Source: Paenibacillus psychroresistens
GTDB lineage: Bacteria > Bacillota > Bacilli > Paenibacillales > NBRC-103111
Direction: 5' to 3'
DNA: 64,000 bases
Assembly (NCBI RefSeq): GCF_009728935.1
Contig: NZ_CP034235.1
Span: 5,531,501-5,595,500 of the forward strand
The notes under the pieces are model-generated. The model was not told the origin of the DNA, did not search any database, and was given only the letters and a program-made list of their open reading frames with translations. The translations under genes and the position numbers were made by a program. Of the stretch, positions 43,519 through 53,175 are shown in pieces (the stretch's first letter is position 1; each line of letters opens with the position of its first letter).

Positions 43519-43556
43519 AATGGGGTTAATCTCATTAGCTGAGACAACCCCATTAT
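43519..43556 (-). terminator. Terminator after zapA
   Basis: AATGGGGTT-TCTCA / TGAGA-AACCCCATT stem just after the end of the pheS-pheT-zapA set. The downstream T content is modest, so efficiency is uncertain. Confidence 0.6.
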
Positions 43557-43582
43557 TAATTTAAATTTCTAATTATTACTAT

Positions 43583-44323
43583 CTAACTCGGATCCTCTTT
43601 CTCCATAACTAGCTGGATCCATTCGTTATACTCTTTTTTCAGCTTCTCATATTCAACGGTAAGCTTTTTATGCTCCTGAACCAGATCCTGATCATCCGAT
43701 TGCTGGTTTGAATATCGTGCTCTTTCTTGCTCGAGTTCATTCCTTAGCTCTGCATTCTCTTCTTGCAATCTTTGCTGCTCTGCAAGCTCCGAAGAGGTAA
43801 GCTGCTGTTGATGCTCCTCTGAAGCTTCACGTTGTCGAATTTGCTCGTTTTTCGCTTGGATTAACTGTTGCTCTACATTGTGCAAATATTCTTGCTGAGC
43901 CTGGTGCTGCTGCTGTGCAGCTTGCAGCTCCATTTGTAGGCCTTGCAATGCCATTTGCTGCTGAACACTTTGTTCGTCTGCGTTTAATTGTTTTTCCTGC
44001 CAGCTCTTATTCACTTGCTCAAGCTCGGCAAATTGTTGAACGGATTTGCGATATTTTTCTTCTAAATCTATGCTTTTCTGACCCTCACCCTGCAATTGCT
44101 CCATTTCCTTGCGCAGCTTAAAAAACTCATCTGCGATATTAACAGAAGCTAAGACAGCTATTTTAGAGGATTCTAGTTGTGGAAGTGCATTGGAAATGTG
44201 ATACATTTGATCGTTAACATGTGAAGCAACCATTTTCATATAACTGACACTGGATCTGCCAACCAATTTATAGTTGGTTCCAAATATATCAACGGTTATT
44301 CGTGTTTTTTCTTCGGCACTCAT
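43583..44323 (-). CDS. zapA: Cell-division protein ZapA with long coiled-coil extension
   Basis: A 246-residue protein. The first ~85 residues are a ZapA domain (TRITVDIFGTNYKLVG, MKMVASHVNDQM, KIAVLASVNIADEFFKLR), which binds FtsZ and bundles filaments. The remaining ~160 residues form a Gln- and Glu-rich coiled coil. Typical ZapA is only about 85-110 residues, so the extension is notable. It follows pheT on the same strand with 65 bases between, after AAGGAGAGG; the phe-zapA order is common in Bacillota. The extended coil might allow longer-range bridging at the division ring. Confidence 0.85.
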   Translation of the reverse strand: MSAEEKTRITVDIFGTNYKLVGRSSVSYMKMVASHVNDQMYHISNALPQLESSKIAVLASVNIADEFFKLRKEMEQLQGEGQKSIDLEEKYRKSVQQFAELEQVNKSWQEKQLNADEQSVQQQMALQGLQMELQAAQQQHQAQQEYLHNVEQQLIQAKNEQIRQREASEEHQQQLTSSELAEQQRLQEENAELRNELEQERARYSNQQSDDQDLVQEHKKLTVEYEKLKKEYNEWIQLVMEKEDPS

Positions 44324-44388
44324 ACAGGATCCTCTCCTTTTGTCCGCGTAATTGCTACTATATTCGCTAAGTAGAGTCGTTTATCCTG

Positions 44389-46848
44389 CTACTTTCTCAA
44401 TTCTGCTGCAAAAGAATGTTCTAAAGCCTCAACAACCTGACTATGCACGGCAACTACTTCCTCATCTGTTAGCGTATGCTCGGCGTGTCTATAGACTAAG
44501 GAGAGGGCTACACTCTTCTTACCCTGACCTAAACGCTCACCCGTAAAGATGTCGAATACCTGTATAGATTCCAACAATGCACCCGCAATTTCTTTAACTT
44601 TAGCCTGTAATTTTCCGACAGCAATTTCTGTAGAAACGACAACAGCAATATCACGGCTAATCGCAGGATAGCGGGGAAGGCTGATATACTGGATCGTTGA
44701 ACTAACATATTTACTTAAAGTATCCAATTCCAATTCCATAATATAAGTGTCATCCAAGTCATGTGCTCGTTGCAAATCTGGGTGCAGCTGACCTAAAGTT
44801 CCCAGACTGATAGATCCATCTGGTGTTTGGATAATAATCTCAGCTGTTCTGCCTGGGTGAAAACCATGTGGAGCTGAGGCAACAAACTCAATTCCCTCTA
44901 AGCCAAAATAACCGCTGACTTTTTCGAAGATCCCCTTCAAATCATAGAAATCTACCTTTGTAGATTTACTGGACCAATTTTTAGACTTAACATTGCCTGT
45001 CATAAGAATCGAGAGTAATAATCGCTCTTCTGGCAGCTTTGTTAATTGCTTTTCTGCTGTCAAGAATACTTTACCTATTTCAAAAATAGCAATATCAGAG
45101 GTACTCCGATTACGATTATATACAGCGGTATCCAATAAATGCGGGATTAGGCTAGTACGTAATGTGCTGCGTTCCTCACTCATTGGCAAGGCCAGAGCTA
45201 CTGGAGCTGATGCCGAGTATTTCCCCGGAAATTGTTGAATTTGATCCGGATGAGTAAAGGTATAATTGATTACTTCGAATAATCCATTTTGGGTAAGAGC
45301 TTGACGTAATATTCGACGAATTGACTGCTCTTTGGTTAATGATCCTGGAGTCGTAACCCCATTCATTAGGGTAGTTGGGATATGATCATACCCATATAAA
45401 CGGGCAATTTCTTCGATCAAATCTACATCGCGAGTAATATCACCACGACGGCTAGGCACATGCACAAGTACATCCTCTTCACCTTGCTGGCTGAAGGAAA
45501 AATGCAAGCGTTGCAGAATCGATTGCACCGTTTCTAAAGATAAAGCTGTGCCTAAATAACGATTCACTTTGGTTAAATTAAGCTCTATTTGCAAGGGTTC
45601 AGCTTGTGTCTGGACTGACTCAACAATCCCTTCAGCGATGCGTCCACCAGTCAGCTGAGCGATCAGCGATGCTGCACGATCTAATGCAGCGATCACGTTC
45701 TCAGCATTGACCTCTTTTTCGAAGCGAAGGCTTGACTCTGAGCGTAGCCCTAGCTGGCGTGACGTTTTGCGAACGGAGCTGCCGGCAAATTTGGCAGATT
45801 CCAATACAATACGTACAGTCGATGCAGTCACTTGAGAACTGGCGCCGCCCATCACTCCAGCAATTGCCACAGGCTTAGTTCCGTCCGTGATTAGCAGCAT
45901 GTGCGGCTCTAGCGTGCGTTCGACATCGTCCAAAGTGACGATAACTTCTCCAGCACGCGCTAGACGTACATCGATGCTGCCATTGTCGAGAGCATCTGCG
46001 TCAAATGCGTGGAGCGGCTGGCCATACTCCAGCATGACATAGTTGGTTACATCGACAATGTTGTTAATCGGACGAACACCAGCCGCCATGAGGCGATTCT
46101 GCAGCCATAGCGGCGATGGAGCGGCTTGCACGCCTTCGATGAGGCGTGCCGAATAATGCGCGCATTGCTCCGGCGCGCTAATGCTGACGCGGATGCGATC
46201 TGCCGCCTTCGTTCCCGAAGGAGCGGCTCCTGCTTCCGCACTGCCCAAACCAACGCTCGGCAGCTTTACCTCGCGGCCAAGAATCGCGGCGATTTCATAC
46301 GCCGCTCCAATCATGCTTAAGCAATCCGAGCGATTCGGTGTCAAGTCGAGCTCGATCACTTCATCATTGATTGCCAGCACTTCCAAGACACTTGCCCCGA
46401 CCTGCGTATGCGGAGGCAATACCAATATTCCCTCCTGAATTTCCTTCGGCAGCAGTCGGTCATTCAAACCAAGCTCCTTCGCCGAGCATATCATGCCCTG
46501 CGATTCAACCCCGCGGAGCTTAGCCCGCTTGATATGCAGTCCGTCAGGCAGGTTTGCGCCAACCAGCGCAACAGGAACCTTCTGGCCAGCAGTTACATTG
46601 GGCGCACCGCAAACAATTTGCAGATTTTCGCTTTGCCCAACATCTATTGTACAGACACTAAGTTTATCCGCATCCGGGTGCTTTTCGCGTGAGACCACAT
46701 ACCCCACTACTACACTATCTACACCTTTATTACGGTTTTCAACCACATCGACTTCAATCCCGCTGCGATTTAATTTTTCCGCCAATTCCGAAGCGGTATA
46801 TCCAGTCAAATCTACATATTCAGATAACCATTGATATGAAACCTTCAT
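44389..46848 (-). CDS. pheT: Phenylalanyl-tRNA synthetase beta subunit
   Basis: An 819-residue PheT: N-terminal tRNA-binding (EMAP-like) domain (about 40-150), B3/B4 editing region, B5 domain, catalytic-like core, and C-terminal FDX-ACB anticodon-binding domain (about 725-817; LPRYPAISRDIAVVV...). Forms the (alpha-beta)2 enzyme with PheS and edits mischarged tyrosine. Starts 20 bases after pheS, behind GAGGAG. Normal length for the family. Confidence 0.96.
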   Translation of the reverse strand: MKVSYQWLSEYVDLTGYTASELAEKLNRSGIEVDVVENRNKGVDSVVVGYVVSREKHPDADKLSVCTIDVGQSENLQIVCGAPNVTAGQKVPVALVGANLPDGLHIKRAKLRGVESQGMICSAKELGLNDRLLPKEIQEGILVLPPHTQVGASVLEVLAINDEVIELDLTPNRSDCLSMIGAAYEIAAILGREVKLPSVGLGSAEAGAAPSGTKAADRIRVSISAPEQCAHYSARLIEGVQAAPSPLWLQNRLMAAGVRPINNIVDVTNYVMLEYGQPLHAFDADALDNGSIDVRLARAGEVIVTLDDVERTLEPHMLLITDGTKPVAIAGVMGGASSQVTASTVRIVLESAKFAGSSVRKTSRQLGLRSESSLRFEKEVNAENVIAALDRAASLIAQLTGGRIAEGIVESVQTQAEPLQIELNLTKVNRYLGTALSLETVQSILQRLHFSFSQQGEEDVLVHVPSRRGDITRDVDLIEEIARLYGYDHIPTTLMNGVTTPGSLTKEQSIRRILRQALTQNGLFEVINYTFTHPDQIQQFPGKYSASAPVALALPMSEERSTLRTSLIPHLLDTAVYNRNRSTSDIAIFEIGKVFLTAEKQLTKLPEERLLLSILMTGNVKSKNWSSKSTKVDFYDLKGIFEKVSGYFGLEGIEFVASAPHGFHPGRTAEIIIQTPDGSISLGTLGQLHPDLQRAHDLDDTYIMELELDTLSKYVSSTIQYISLPRYPAISRDIAVVVSTEIAVGKLQAKVKEIAGALLESIQVFDIFTGERLGQGKKSVALSLVYRHAEHTLTDEEVVAVHSQVVEALEHSFAAELRK

Positions 46849-46868
46849 TTTAGTCGCTCTCCTCTCGC

Positions 46869-47903
46869 TTAGTTTTGGGCAAATTGCTTCAAGAATCGTA
46901 AATCATTCGTATAGAAATGACGAATATCGTCCACACCATATTTCAACATCGCAATTCGTTCCACGCCCATACCAAAAGCAAAACCACTGTAAATCTTCGG
47001 GTCATAGCCGGCCATTTCAAGTACACGCGGGTGAACCATCCCTGAACCAAGAATTTCAAGCCACCCTGTTTGCTTACAAACCCTGCAGCCGCTTCCGCCA
47101 CAGATCACACAGGTTACATCCACTTCTGCACTTGGTTCCGTAAACGGGAAAAAGCTAGGGCGTAACCGAATTTCAGTTTGGGCTCCGAACATTTCCTGCA
47201 CAAATTGCAGCAAAGTCCCTTTCAAATCACTCATCCGCACATGTTTATCAATAACCAAGCCTTCAATTTGCGTAAACACGTGAGAGTGGGTAGCATCGTC
47301 ATCATCACGACGGTATACCTTGCCTGGACAAATAATCTTAACAGGTACTGCGCCTTGCAGCCGTTCCATCGTCCGTACTTGCACAGGTGAAGTATGTGTC
47401 CGCATCAAGATATCCTCTGTTACGTAGAAGGAATCCTGCATGTCCCGCGCAGGGTGATCCTTAGGCAAATTAAGCGCCTCAAAATTATAATAATCCTGCT
47501 CAACCTCAGGTCCTTCTTCGACCGTATAGCCCATGCCGATAAAAATATCCTCAACCTCTTGAATAACCTTGCTAAGTGGATGAATCGCACCTAGATTAGT
47601 TGATTTCCCAGGCAATGTGACATCAATGGTCTCCAGCTCCAGCCTTTTTGCTGTTTCAGCCTGCTCATATTGCAGCTGTTTGGATTCCATAACCTCAGCA
47701 ATTGCTGCTCGAACATCATTAGCTACCTGTCCGATCAATGGACGTTCTTCTGCACTTAATGCACCCATTCCCCGCAGGACTTCCGTTAATGGCCCTTTTT
47801 TACCCAAGTATTTAATCTTTAATTCATTCAATTGCTGCATGTCAGTAACTTGCTCTAGCTCGCCAAGCGCTTCTAGCTTTAATGCTTCTAAACGTGCTTT
47901 CAT
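46869..47903 (-). CDS. pheS: Phenylalanyl-tRNA synthetase alpha subunit
   Basis: A 344-residue class II synthetase catalytic subunit: N-terminal coiled coil, then motif 1, motif 2 ([17 protein letters not shown] region) and motif 3 ([14 protein letters not shown]). The Cys-rich [16 protein letters not shown] insert is typical for bacterial PheS. I use ATG 47903 with a GGGGG ribosome binding site; an ATG five codons earlier has none. A T-box leader precedes it, so transcription continues when tRNA-Phe is uncharged. Confidence 0.96.
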   Translation of the reverse strand: MKARLEALKLEALGELEQVTDMQQLNELKIKYLGKKGPLTEVLRGMGALSAEERPLIGQVANDVRAAIAEVMESKQLQYEQAETAKRLELETIDVTLPGKSTNLGAIHPLSKVIQEVEDIFIGMGYTVEEGPEVEQDYYNFEALNLPKDHPARDMQDSFYVTEDILMRTHTSPVQVRTMERLQGAVPVKIICPGKVYRRDDDDATHSHVFTQIEGLVIDKHVRMSDLKGTLLQFVQEMFGAQTEIRLRPSFFPFTEPSAEVDVTCVICGGSGCRVCKQTGWLEILGSGMVHPRVLEMAGYDPKIYSGFAFGMGVERIAMLKYGVDDIRHFYTNDLRFLKQFAQN

Positions 47904-47942
47904 GATCTTCGCCCCCATAATAAATTGATCTTTATAAACAAC

Positions 47943-48225
47943 AAAAAAAGCCTATCTCCCCCTAAAAAAGGGACGAAAGCTTCGCGGTACCACCCTTGTT
48001 AAGAGAATTTCCGCTTCTTCACCCTGCCTAAGCATTGTGTTCGTCGTTACTTCTCCTCACTTCATTCACGAAATAACGGCTCGTATTCCGATACCCTCTA
48101 ATGACAAAATCGTTCAAGGGACTGCTCAGGAGTGAACTTCGCCAGCCTGTTTCTGTAGAGACGCTCTCAATCTTAGGCGTCTCCTCCCTGTTCTAGAGGC
48201 ACTGGTTACTTTTCTCCGTCTTTGC
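47943..48225 (-). ncRNA. T-box leader of pheST (tRNA-Phe sensing)
   Basis: On the minus strand upstream of pheS lies the T-box core GGTGGTACCGCG (47983-47997), preceded by stem I with a GAGACGCC arm and a specifier loop. The codon in the loop position is TTC (48134-48136, followed by A), matching phenylalanine. A terminator hairpin with T-run at 47943-47981 follows the T-box core. Uncharged tRNA-Phe should stabilise the antiterminator and switch on pheS-pheT and probably zapA. Confidence 0.93.
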
Positions 48226-48318
48226 ATTTTATTGTATTATTAAAGGTATTATATGCAAAAGCTGTATGGGATGCAAGCATGAAGGGATAGTTGCGTTCAC
48301 AGGCATCCAATTTCAATG

Positions 48319-48648
48319 TTAGTCCTCTTTTAATAAATCATCTAAAAGCATCATTTTTTCTTTCCAGAACGATCCGTAAAAAGCTACCCAATCTTGAATT
48401 TCTTTAAGTGGTGCTGCATTAAACTGATAGCGTGTTTCCCTGCCAACTTTGCGGTCCGTTACTAAACCAGATTCTTTAAGGATAGACAAGTGTTTGGAAA
48501 CCGCTGTACGCCCCATTTGAAACTGCACCGTCAATTCATAGAGCGGCAATTCTTCGACACCTGCTAAAAGACGAATCAATTCGCGCCGAGTTGGATCTGC
48601 AATGGCATCATAAACATCCCGTATAGGCTTATTTTCGGTCAAAATCAC
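48319..48648 (-). CDS. ArsR-family winged-helix regulator
   Basis: A 109-residue dimeric repressor-type protein: helix-turn-helix with MGRTAVSKHLSILKESGLV and a wing GRETRYQFN. No metal-binding Cys cluster is visible (no CVC motif), so it probably belongs to the non-metal ArsR group often paired with AHSA1/SRPBCC proteins; no such partner is present here. The start is GTG at 48648, nine bases after AGGAGG. Targets unknown. Confidence 0.88.
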   Translation of the reverse strand: MILTENKPIRDVYDAIADPTRRELIRLLAGVEELPLYELTVQFQMGRTAVSKHLSILKESGLVTDRKVGRETRYQFNAAPLKEIQDWVAFYGSFWKEKMMLLDDLLKED

Positions 48649-48683
48649 CCTTTCCTACCTCCTTTAAAAACTTATTAATTTAA

Positions 48684-48726
48684 AGAAAACACCCTTTTAA
48701 AGCATCAAAGCTTCAAAAGAGCGCTA
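48684..48726 (-). terminator. Terminator after lpdA
   Basis: On the minus strand, stem CTCTTTTGAAGC / GCTTTAAAAGGG with a short loop and a T-rich tail, just after the lpdA stop at 48742. Confidence 0.7.
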
Positions 48727-48741
48727 GTATCCTATAATTGC

Positions 48742-50163
48742 TTACATGCCAATTGCTTTACCGTCCACCGCAAGCATAGCTTCACCAAGAGCTTCCGACA
48801 AAGTTGGATGTGGATGTATTGTTTGGCCAACCTCCCAAGGAGTTGCCTCCAATACATGGGCTAGAGCTGCTTCGGATATGAAATCCGTTACATGCGGCCC
48901 TATCATATGCACACCAAGTATATCATTAGTTTTCTGATCAGCAATTACTTTGACAAATCCATCTGTATCGCCATAAACTAGTGCTTTTCCAATCGCTTTA
49001 AAATTAAATTTACCGATTTTAACTTCGTGTCCACGTTCGCGAGCTTGCTTCTCCGTCCAGCCTACTGAAGCAATTTCGGGACGAGAATAAATACATCTTG
49101 GCGTTAAATGTGCAGCATTAGCATGTGGGTGCAGCCCAGCAATATGCTCAGCAGCAGTTATTCCCTCATGTCCTGCAGCATGCGCTAATTGTAAGCCGCC
49201 TATTACATCACCTACAGCATAAATATGAGATTCCGAGGTTTGCATCATCGTATTAACACGAATGACTCCGCGTTCGAGTTTAATATCCGTGCTTTCCAAG
49301 CCAATATTCTCAATATTCGCTAATCTTCCTACTGAAACTAATACTTTCTCAGCTTCATATTGAACAGGTTCACCCTTGAGCTCAGCTTGCAGCTGAACTT
49401 TTTCATCGATAATTTTCACAGAATCTGCGAGAACTTTTGCACTAGTGATGACCTTAATTTTGCGCTTTTTGAAGATACGTTCCAGCTCCTTAGAGATTTC
49501 TTCATCCTCTAACGGCACTAAACGCGACTCATATTCGATCACGGTAACTTCCACGCCAAAATCATTAAGCAGTGATGCCCACTCCAAACCTATAACACCG
49601 CCGCCAATAATTAAAATGGATTTAGGCAGCGTTTCTAGCTGAAGCGCTTCATCACTGGTCATAATATACTTGCCATCGATCTCTAAACCAGGTAATGTCC
49701 GTGGTCTAGAGCCTGTCGCGATAATTAGGTTTTCTGAAAGCAGTGTCTCAATTTCCCCATTAGCTAATTCAACAGCAATCGCTCCACTTTTTGGTGAAAA
49801 AATCGATGGACCAATAATCCGCCCTATACCTTCAATCACATCTATTTTGTTCTTTTTCATCAAGTATTGAACGCCTTTGTGCAGTTGATCAACAATTTTT
49901 TGTTTGCGCTCCTGCACTTTGAAGAAGTTCAAGCTCACATTAGATGCTTCAATCCCGTAATCCTCACTATGCAGCATCGTTGAAAAGACCTCAGCGCTGC
50001 GCAGCAAGGCTTTGCTTGGTATACATCCGCTATGAAGACAAGTACCGCCTAGCTTGCCTTTTTCGACAATCGCCACTGATTTACCTAGCTGTGCCGCTCG
50101 AATTGCGGCTGTATACCCACCAATGCCGCCACCTAAAACGACTATATCGTAACTTTTAGTCAT
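48742..50163 (-). CDS. lpdA: Dihydrolipoyl dehydrogenase
   Basis: A 473-residue FAD/NAD flavoprotein reoxidising dihydrolipoamide. FAD site VVLGGGIGGYTAAIRAAQLG, redox disulfide Cys42/Cys47 in GGTCLHSGCIPSK, NAD-binding GGGVIGLEWAS, second FAD motif YAVGDVIGGLQLAH and the C-terminal catalytic HPHPTLSEA. In this position, after gcvH and lipA, it is most likely the L-protein of glycine cleavage; it may also serve 2-oxo acid dehydrogenases. Starts 17 bases after the lipA stop, behind GTGAGG. Confidence 0.94.
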   Translation of the reverse strand: MTKSYDIVVLGGGIGGYTAAIRAAQLGKSVAIVEKGKLGGTCLHSGCIPSKALLRSAEVFSTMLHSEDYGIEASNVSLNFFKVQERKQKIVDQLHKGVQYLMKKNKIDVIEGIGRIIGPSIFSPKSGAIAVELANGEIETLLSENLIIATGSRPRTLPGLEIDGKYIMTSDEALQLETLPKSILIIGGGVIGLEWASLLNDFGVEVTVIEYESRLVPLEDEEISKELERIFKKRKIKVITSAKVLADSVKIIDEKVQLQAELKGEPVQYEAEKVLVSVGRLANIENIGLESTDIKLERGVIRVNTMMQTSESHIYAVGDVIGGLQLAHAAGHEGITAAEHIAGLHPHANAAHLTPRCIYSRPEIASVGWTEKQARERGHEVKIGKFNFKAIGKALVYGDTDGFVKVIADQKTNDILGVHMIGPHVTDFISEAALAHVLEATPWEVGQTIHPHPTLSEALGEAMLAVDGKAIGM

Positions 50164-50180
50164 GGTTTAAACCTCACTTT

Positions 50181-51059
50181 TTACTGGTGCATCTCTGCTT
50201 GCTTCACTTGCTCGTGTGCATGATAAGAGCTCCGTACCATAGGACCGGATTCGACATGGGAAAAGCCCATCGCCATACCCTCCACTTTAATCGCTTTAAA
50301 TTCATCTGGCGTGTAATATTTGCGAATTGGCAAATGCTTCTTCGTTGGTTGTAAATACTGGCCCACTGTCAGAATATTGCAATCCACCTCGCGTAAATCA
50401 AGCATAGTTTGGCGGATTTCGTCTATGGTTTCACCTAATCCCAGCATGATGCCTGATTTGGTTTTTTGTCCCGGGATGATTTCTTTAGCATTTCGCAATA
50501 ACTGTAGGGAACGCGGATATTTCGCCTTCGCTCTAACTTGATCTGATAAACGAGCTACTGTTTCCATGTTATGGTTAAGAATATCTGGTTTTGCCTCTAA
50601 AACAATTTGCAGCAGCTCTTTTCTGCCGCCAAAATCCGGTATCAGAACTTCAATACCCGTAAAAGGATTTAACTCCCGCACAGCACGAATGGTTTGGGCA
50701 AAAACAGATGAACCCTCGTCTGCTAAATCATCTCTTGCCACAGAAGTAATTACAACATGCTTAAGCCCCATATCCAATACAGATTGCGCGACATGCCCTG
50801 GTTCTTCTAGATCCAGCTCATTAGGTAAACCTGTTGTAACGGCACAAAAACGGCAGGCTCTTGTACATATTTTGCCCAAGATCATGAAGGTTGCCGTTCG
50901 ATTGCTCCAGCACTCGTGTATATTGGGGCATTTGGCTTCTTCACATACGGAATTCAGCTTGCGTTCCCGCATCATGGATTTCAGCTCATTGACTTGATCA
51001 TTGGTCTGAATTTTTATCTTTAACCATTCCGGCTTTCGTCCCACTTCTGTTTCGATCAT
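50181..51059 (-). CDS. lipA: Lipoyl synthase
   Basis: A 292-residue radical-SAM enzyme inserting sulfur into octanoyl groups on lipoyl domains. Both iron-sulfur sites are visible: auxiliary cluster Cys39/44/50 ([12 protein letters not shown]) and radical-SAM cluster Cys65/69/72 (CTRACRFC). I use ATG 51059 behind AAGGAG; a GTG three codons earlier overlaps that site. It sits between gcvH, its likely substrate carrier, and lpdA. Confidence 0.95.
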   Translation of the reverse strand: MIETEVGRKPEWLKIKIQTNDQVNELKSMMRERKLNSVCEEAKCPNIHECWSNRTATFMILGKICTRACRFCAVTTGLPNELDLEEPGHVAQSVLDMGLKHVVITSVARDDLADEGSSVFAQTIRAVRELNPFTGIEVLIPDFGGRKELLQIVLEAKPDILNHNMETVARLSDQVRAKAKYPRSLQLLRNAKEIIPGQKTKSGIMLGLGETIDEIRQTMLDLREVDCNILTVGQYLQPTKKHLPIRKYYTPDEFKAIKVEGMAMGFSHVESGPMVRSSYHAHEQVKQAEMHQ

Positions 51060-51098
51060 CCGATTCACTCCTTAAGGCTTGCTTCTGTATCTTGAAAG

Positions 51099-51488
51099 TT
51101 ATGCTTCACCAATTAAGCTTTCATATTCGGCAGCTGTTAACAGACCTTCTAGGGCATCTGGACCACTGATTTCGATCTCTGCTATCCAGCCTGTTGTATA
51201 AGGCTCCAGATTCACTAGCTCTGGATTAGCTTCTAACGCTTTATTAATAAGCACAATCTTCCCGCTAACAGGTGAATATATATCTGAAACGGCTTTAACG
51301 GACTCAACGCTGCCCATGCTTTCATCTGCAGTAACATCACTTGAGATTTCTGGAAGCTCAATAAAAACGATATCGCCTAATTGCGCTTGTGCAAAATCTG
51401 TAATCCCGACAAGAATACGTTTCTCATCCAAAACCTTAATCCATTCATGCTCTTTACTATACAAAAGATTTGCTACAATTTCACTCAT
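51099..51488 (-). CDS. gcvH: Glycine cleavage H protein
   Basis: A 129-residue lipoyl carrier. Lipoylation site Lys65 within GSVESVKAVSDIYSPVSG. It shuttles the aminomethyl group between P, T and L proteins. In Bacillota the GcvH lipoyl group is also the relay for lipoylating other complexes. It is divergent from gcvT-gcvPA-gcvPB and in line with lipA and lpdA. ATG with GTGAGG upstream. Confidence 0.95.
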   Translation of the reverse strand: MSEIVANLLYSKEHEWIKVLDEKRILVGITDFAQAQLGDIVFIELPEISSDVTADESMGSVESVKAVSDIYSPVSGKIVLINKALEANPELVNLEPYTTGWIAEIEISGPDALEGLLTAAEYESLIGEA

Positions 51489-51622
51489 ACTTGTGCCTCA
51501 CTTTGACTGAGGGGGCTGCCCTCCATATTTTAACTACATTATGCTCAATTCATGTACGTAAAGCAACCCACAAAAAGAAACGCGAATAAATCGTTATCCA
51601 GACAGGACTTTTCAAAAAAAAG

Positions 51623-51652
51623 TTGACAAAGGAAAGGATAGTCGCGAATAAT
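51623..51652 (+). promoter_or_regulatory. Promoter of the glycine riboswitch-gcvT operon
   Basis: TTGACA at 51623-51628 and AATAAT at 51647-51652 with 18 bp between, about 45 bases upstream of the riboswitch. Good sigma-A-type match. Confidence 0.7.
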
Positions 51653-51697
51653 GGACCTATATGCCAAATAAAAACATATCACGCGAATGATGGTTTA

Positions 51698-51895
51698 GGG
51701 AGAGATTGCGGGTACATTTTTTTGTATTACGCAACGCCGAAGGAGTAAGCAGCAATGTGAATCTCTCAGGCAAAAGGACCTTTGCTGGACGCAACTCTGG
51801 AGAGATTTCGCATCAGCGAGACACCCAAGGGGCAACTTTTAACCGTTTATACGGTTTTCAGACAACTCTCAGGTAAATGGACAGAGCAAAAAAAA
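51698..51895 (+). ncRNA. Tandem glycine riboswitch
   Basis: Two consecutive glycine aptamers. The first runs from about 51698 to 51808 with the conserved GCCGAAGGAGTAAGC and CTCAGGCAAAAGGACC segments; the second runs to about 51895 with CACCCAAGGGGCAA and CTCAGGTAAATGGACAGAG. Such tandem aptamers precede glycine-cleavage genes in Bacillota and switch them on at high glycine. Confidence 0.95.
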
Positions 51896-51930
51896 CGTAG
51901 CTATTACGTCTTTTTTTGCTCTGTTTTTGT
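51882..51930 (+). terminator. Expression-platform terminator of the glycine riboswitch
   Basis: CAGAGCAAAAAAA-CGTA / TACG-TTTTTTTGCTCTG stem (51882-51923) followed by a T-run. Its 5' arm is the 3' edge of the second aptamer, so glycine binding should prevent its formation. Confidence 0.88.
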
Positions 51931-52063
51931 TTGTTCGGGTATGTAAAGATAAACGGCTATGCCGACTTTTAGGCTCGATATACACAATTTTTGTGTTTAT
52001 GAGTAAATTTGGATGCGTACGAAAAAAATAACTTTAAACCAAGCTTAGCGAGGAGATTCGAAG

Positions 52064-53158
52064 ATGACTTTAAAGCAAACACCACTTTATCCACTTTATG
52101 CTAAGTATGGAGCGAAAACGATTGATTTTGGCGGCTGGGATTTACCCGTGCATTTCTCCAGTATTCAAAAAGAGCATGACGCAGTCCGCATGCAAGCTGG
52201 ATTGTTTGACGTAGCACATATGGGAGAGGTTCGAGTTACTGGCAGCGGTGCATTAGCTTTCATACAGCATTTGACGACTAATGATGTATCACAGTTAGCC
52301 ATTAACCAAGCCCAGTATAGCTTAATGTGTTATCCAGATGGCGGGGTTGTAGATGATTTATTAGTTTATAAGCTTGCTGACGACCACTATATGCTGGTTA
52401 TCAATGCTTCCAATATTGACAAGGATATGGAATGGCTGGAGCAGCACGTATCTGGTGATGTTTTACTTGAGAATATCTCGGATGAAACTGCGCTGCTTGC
52501 CCTGCAGGGGCCATTAGCCATCCAGATCCTGCAACGGTTGACTGCTGCGGATCTCAGCAGTATCCCGAGCTATCACTTCTTGCCGGATGTTACTGTCGGC
52601 GAAGTGAATGCTTTGGTTTCTCGCACAGGTTATACGGGCGAGGACGGGTTTGAGCTTTATGTACGTAGCGAGGACGCTCCAGGGCTGTGGGAAATTCTGC
52701 TTGCCGAAGGGCAGGCCGAGGGATTGATTCCCACAGGGCTAGGCGCGCGCGATACGCTGCGGTTTGAAGCACGCTTGCCGTTATATGGGCAAGAGCTTTC
52801 TTCTACGATTACGCCGTTGGAAGCCGGCGTTGGCTTTTTCGTCAAGCTGGATAAAGGTGACTTCATTGGGCGGGATGCATTGGCCGCACAGAAAACAGCC
52901 GGGATACCTCGCAAGCTTGTAGGTGTAGAAATGATTGATCGCGGGATTCCGCGTCCGCACTACCCCGTTTATGCTGGTGAGCAGCTAATTGGCGAGATCA
53001 CGACTGGCACACAATCACCTACCTACAAAACAAGCGTTGGCTTAGCTCTCATTGATGCTTCTTATGCAACACTGGGAGCTGAACTCCATGTTGAAATTCG
53101 CGGTAAAAAACTCTTAGCTAAAGTAGTTAAAACACCATTTTACAAGAGAATCAAATAA
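52064..53158 (+). CDS. gcvT: Aminomethyltransferase (glycine cleavage T protein)
   Basis: A 364-residue tetrahydrofolate-dependent enzyme that takes the aminomethyl group from lipoylated GcvH, releasing ammonia and 5,10-methylene-THF. Typical N-terminal block ([18 protein letters not shown]), [18 protein letters not shown] and the C-terminal barrel with [20 protein letters not shown]. First gene after the riboswitch; GAGGAG upstream. Confidence 0.96.
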   Translation: MTLKQTPLYPLYAKYGAKTIDFGGWDLPVHFSSIQKEHDAVRMQAGLFDVAHMGEVRVTGSGALAFIQHLTTNDVSQLAINQAQYSLMCYPDGGVVDDLLVYKLADDHYMLVINASNIDKDMEWLEQHVSGDVLLENISDETALLALQGPLAIQILQRLTAADLSSIPSYHFLPDVTVGEVNALVSRTGYTGEDGFELYVRSEDAPGLWEILLAEGQAEGLIPTGLGARDTLRFEARLPLYGQELSSTITPLEAGVGFFVKLDKGDFIGRDALAAQKTAGIPRKLVGVEMIDRGIPRPHYPVYAGEQLIGEITTGTQSPTYKTSVGLALIDASYATLGAELHVEIRGKKLLAKVVKTPFYKRIK

Positions 53159-53175
53159 AAGGGGGATTTACACGC

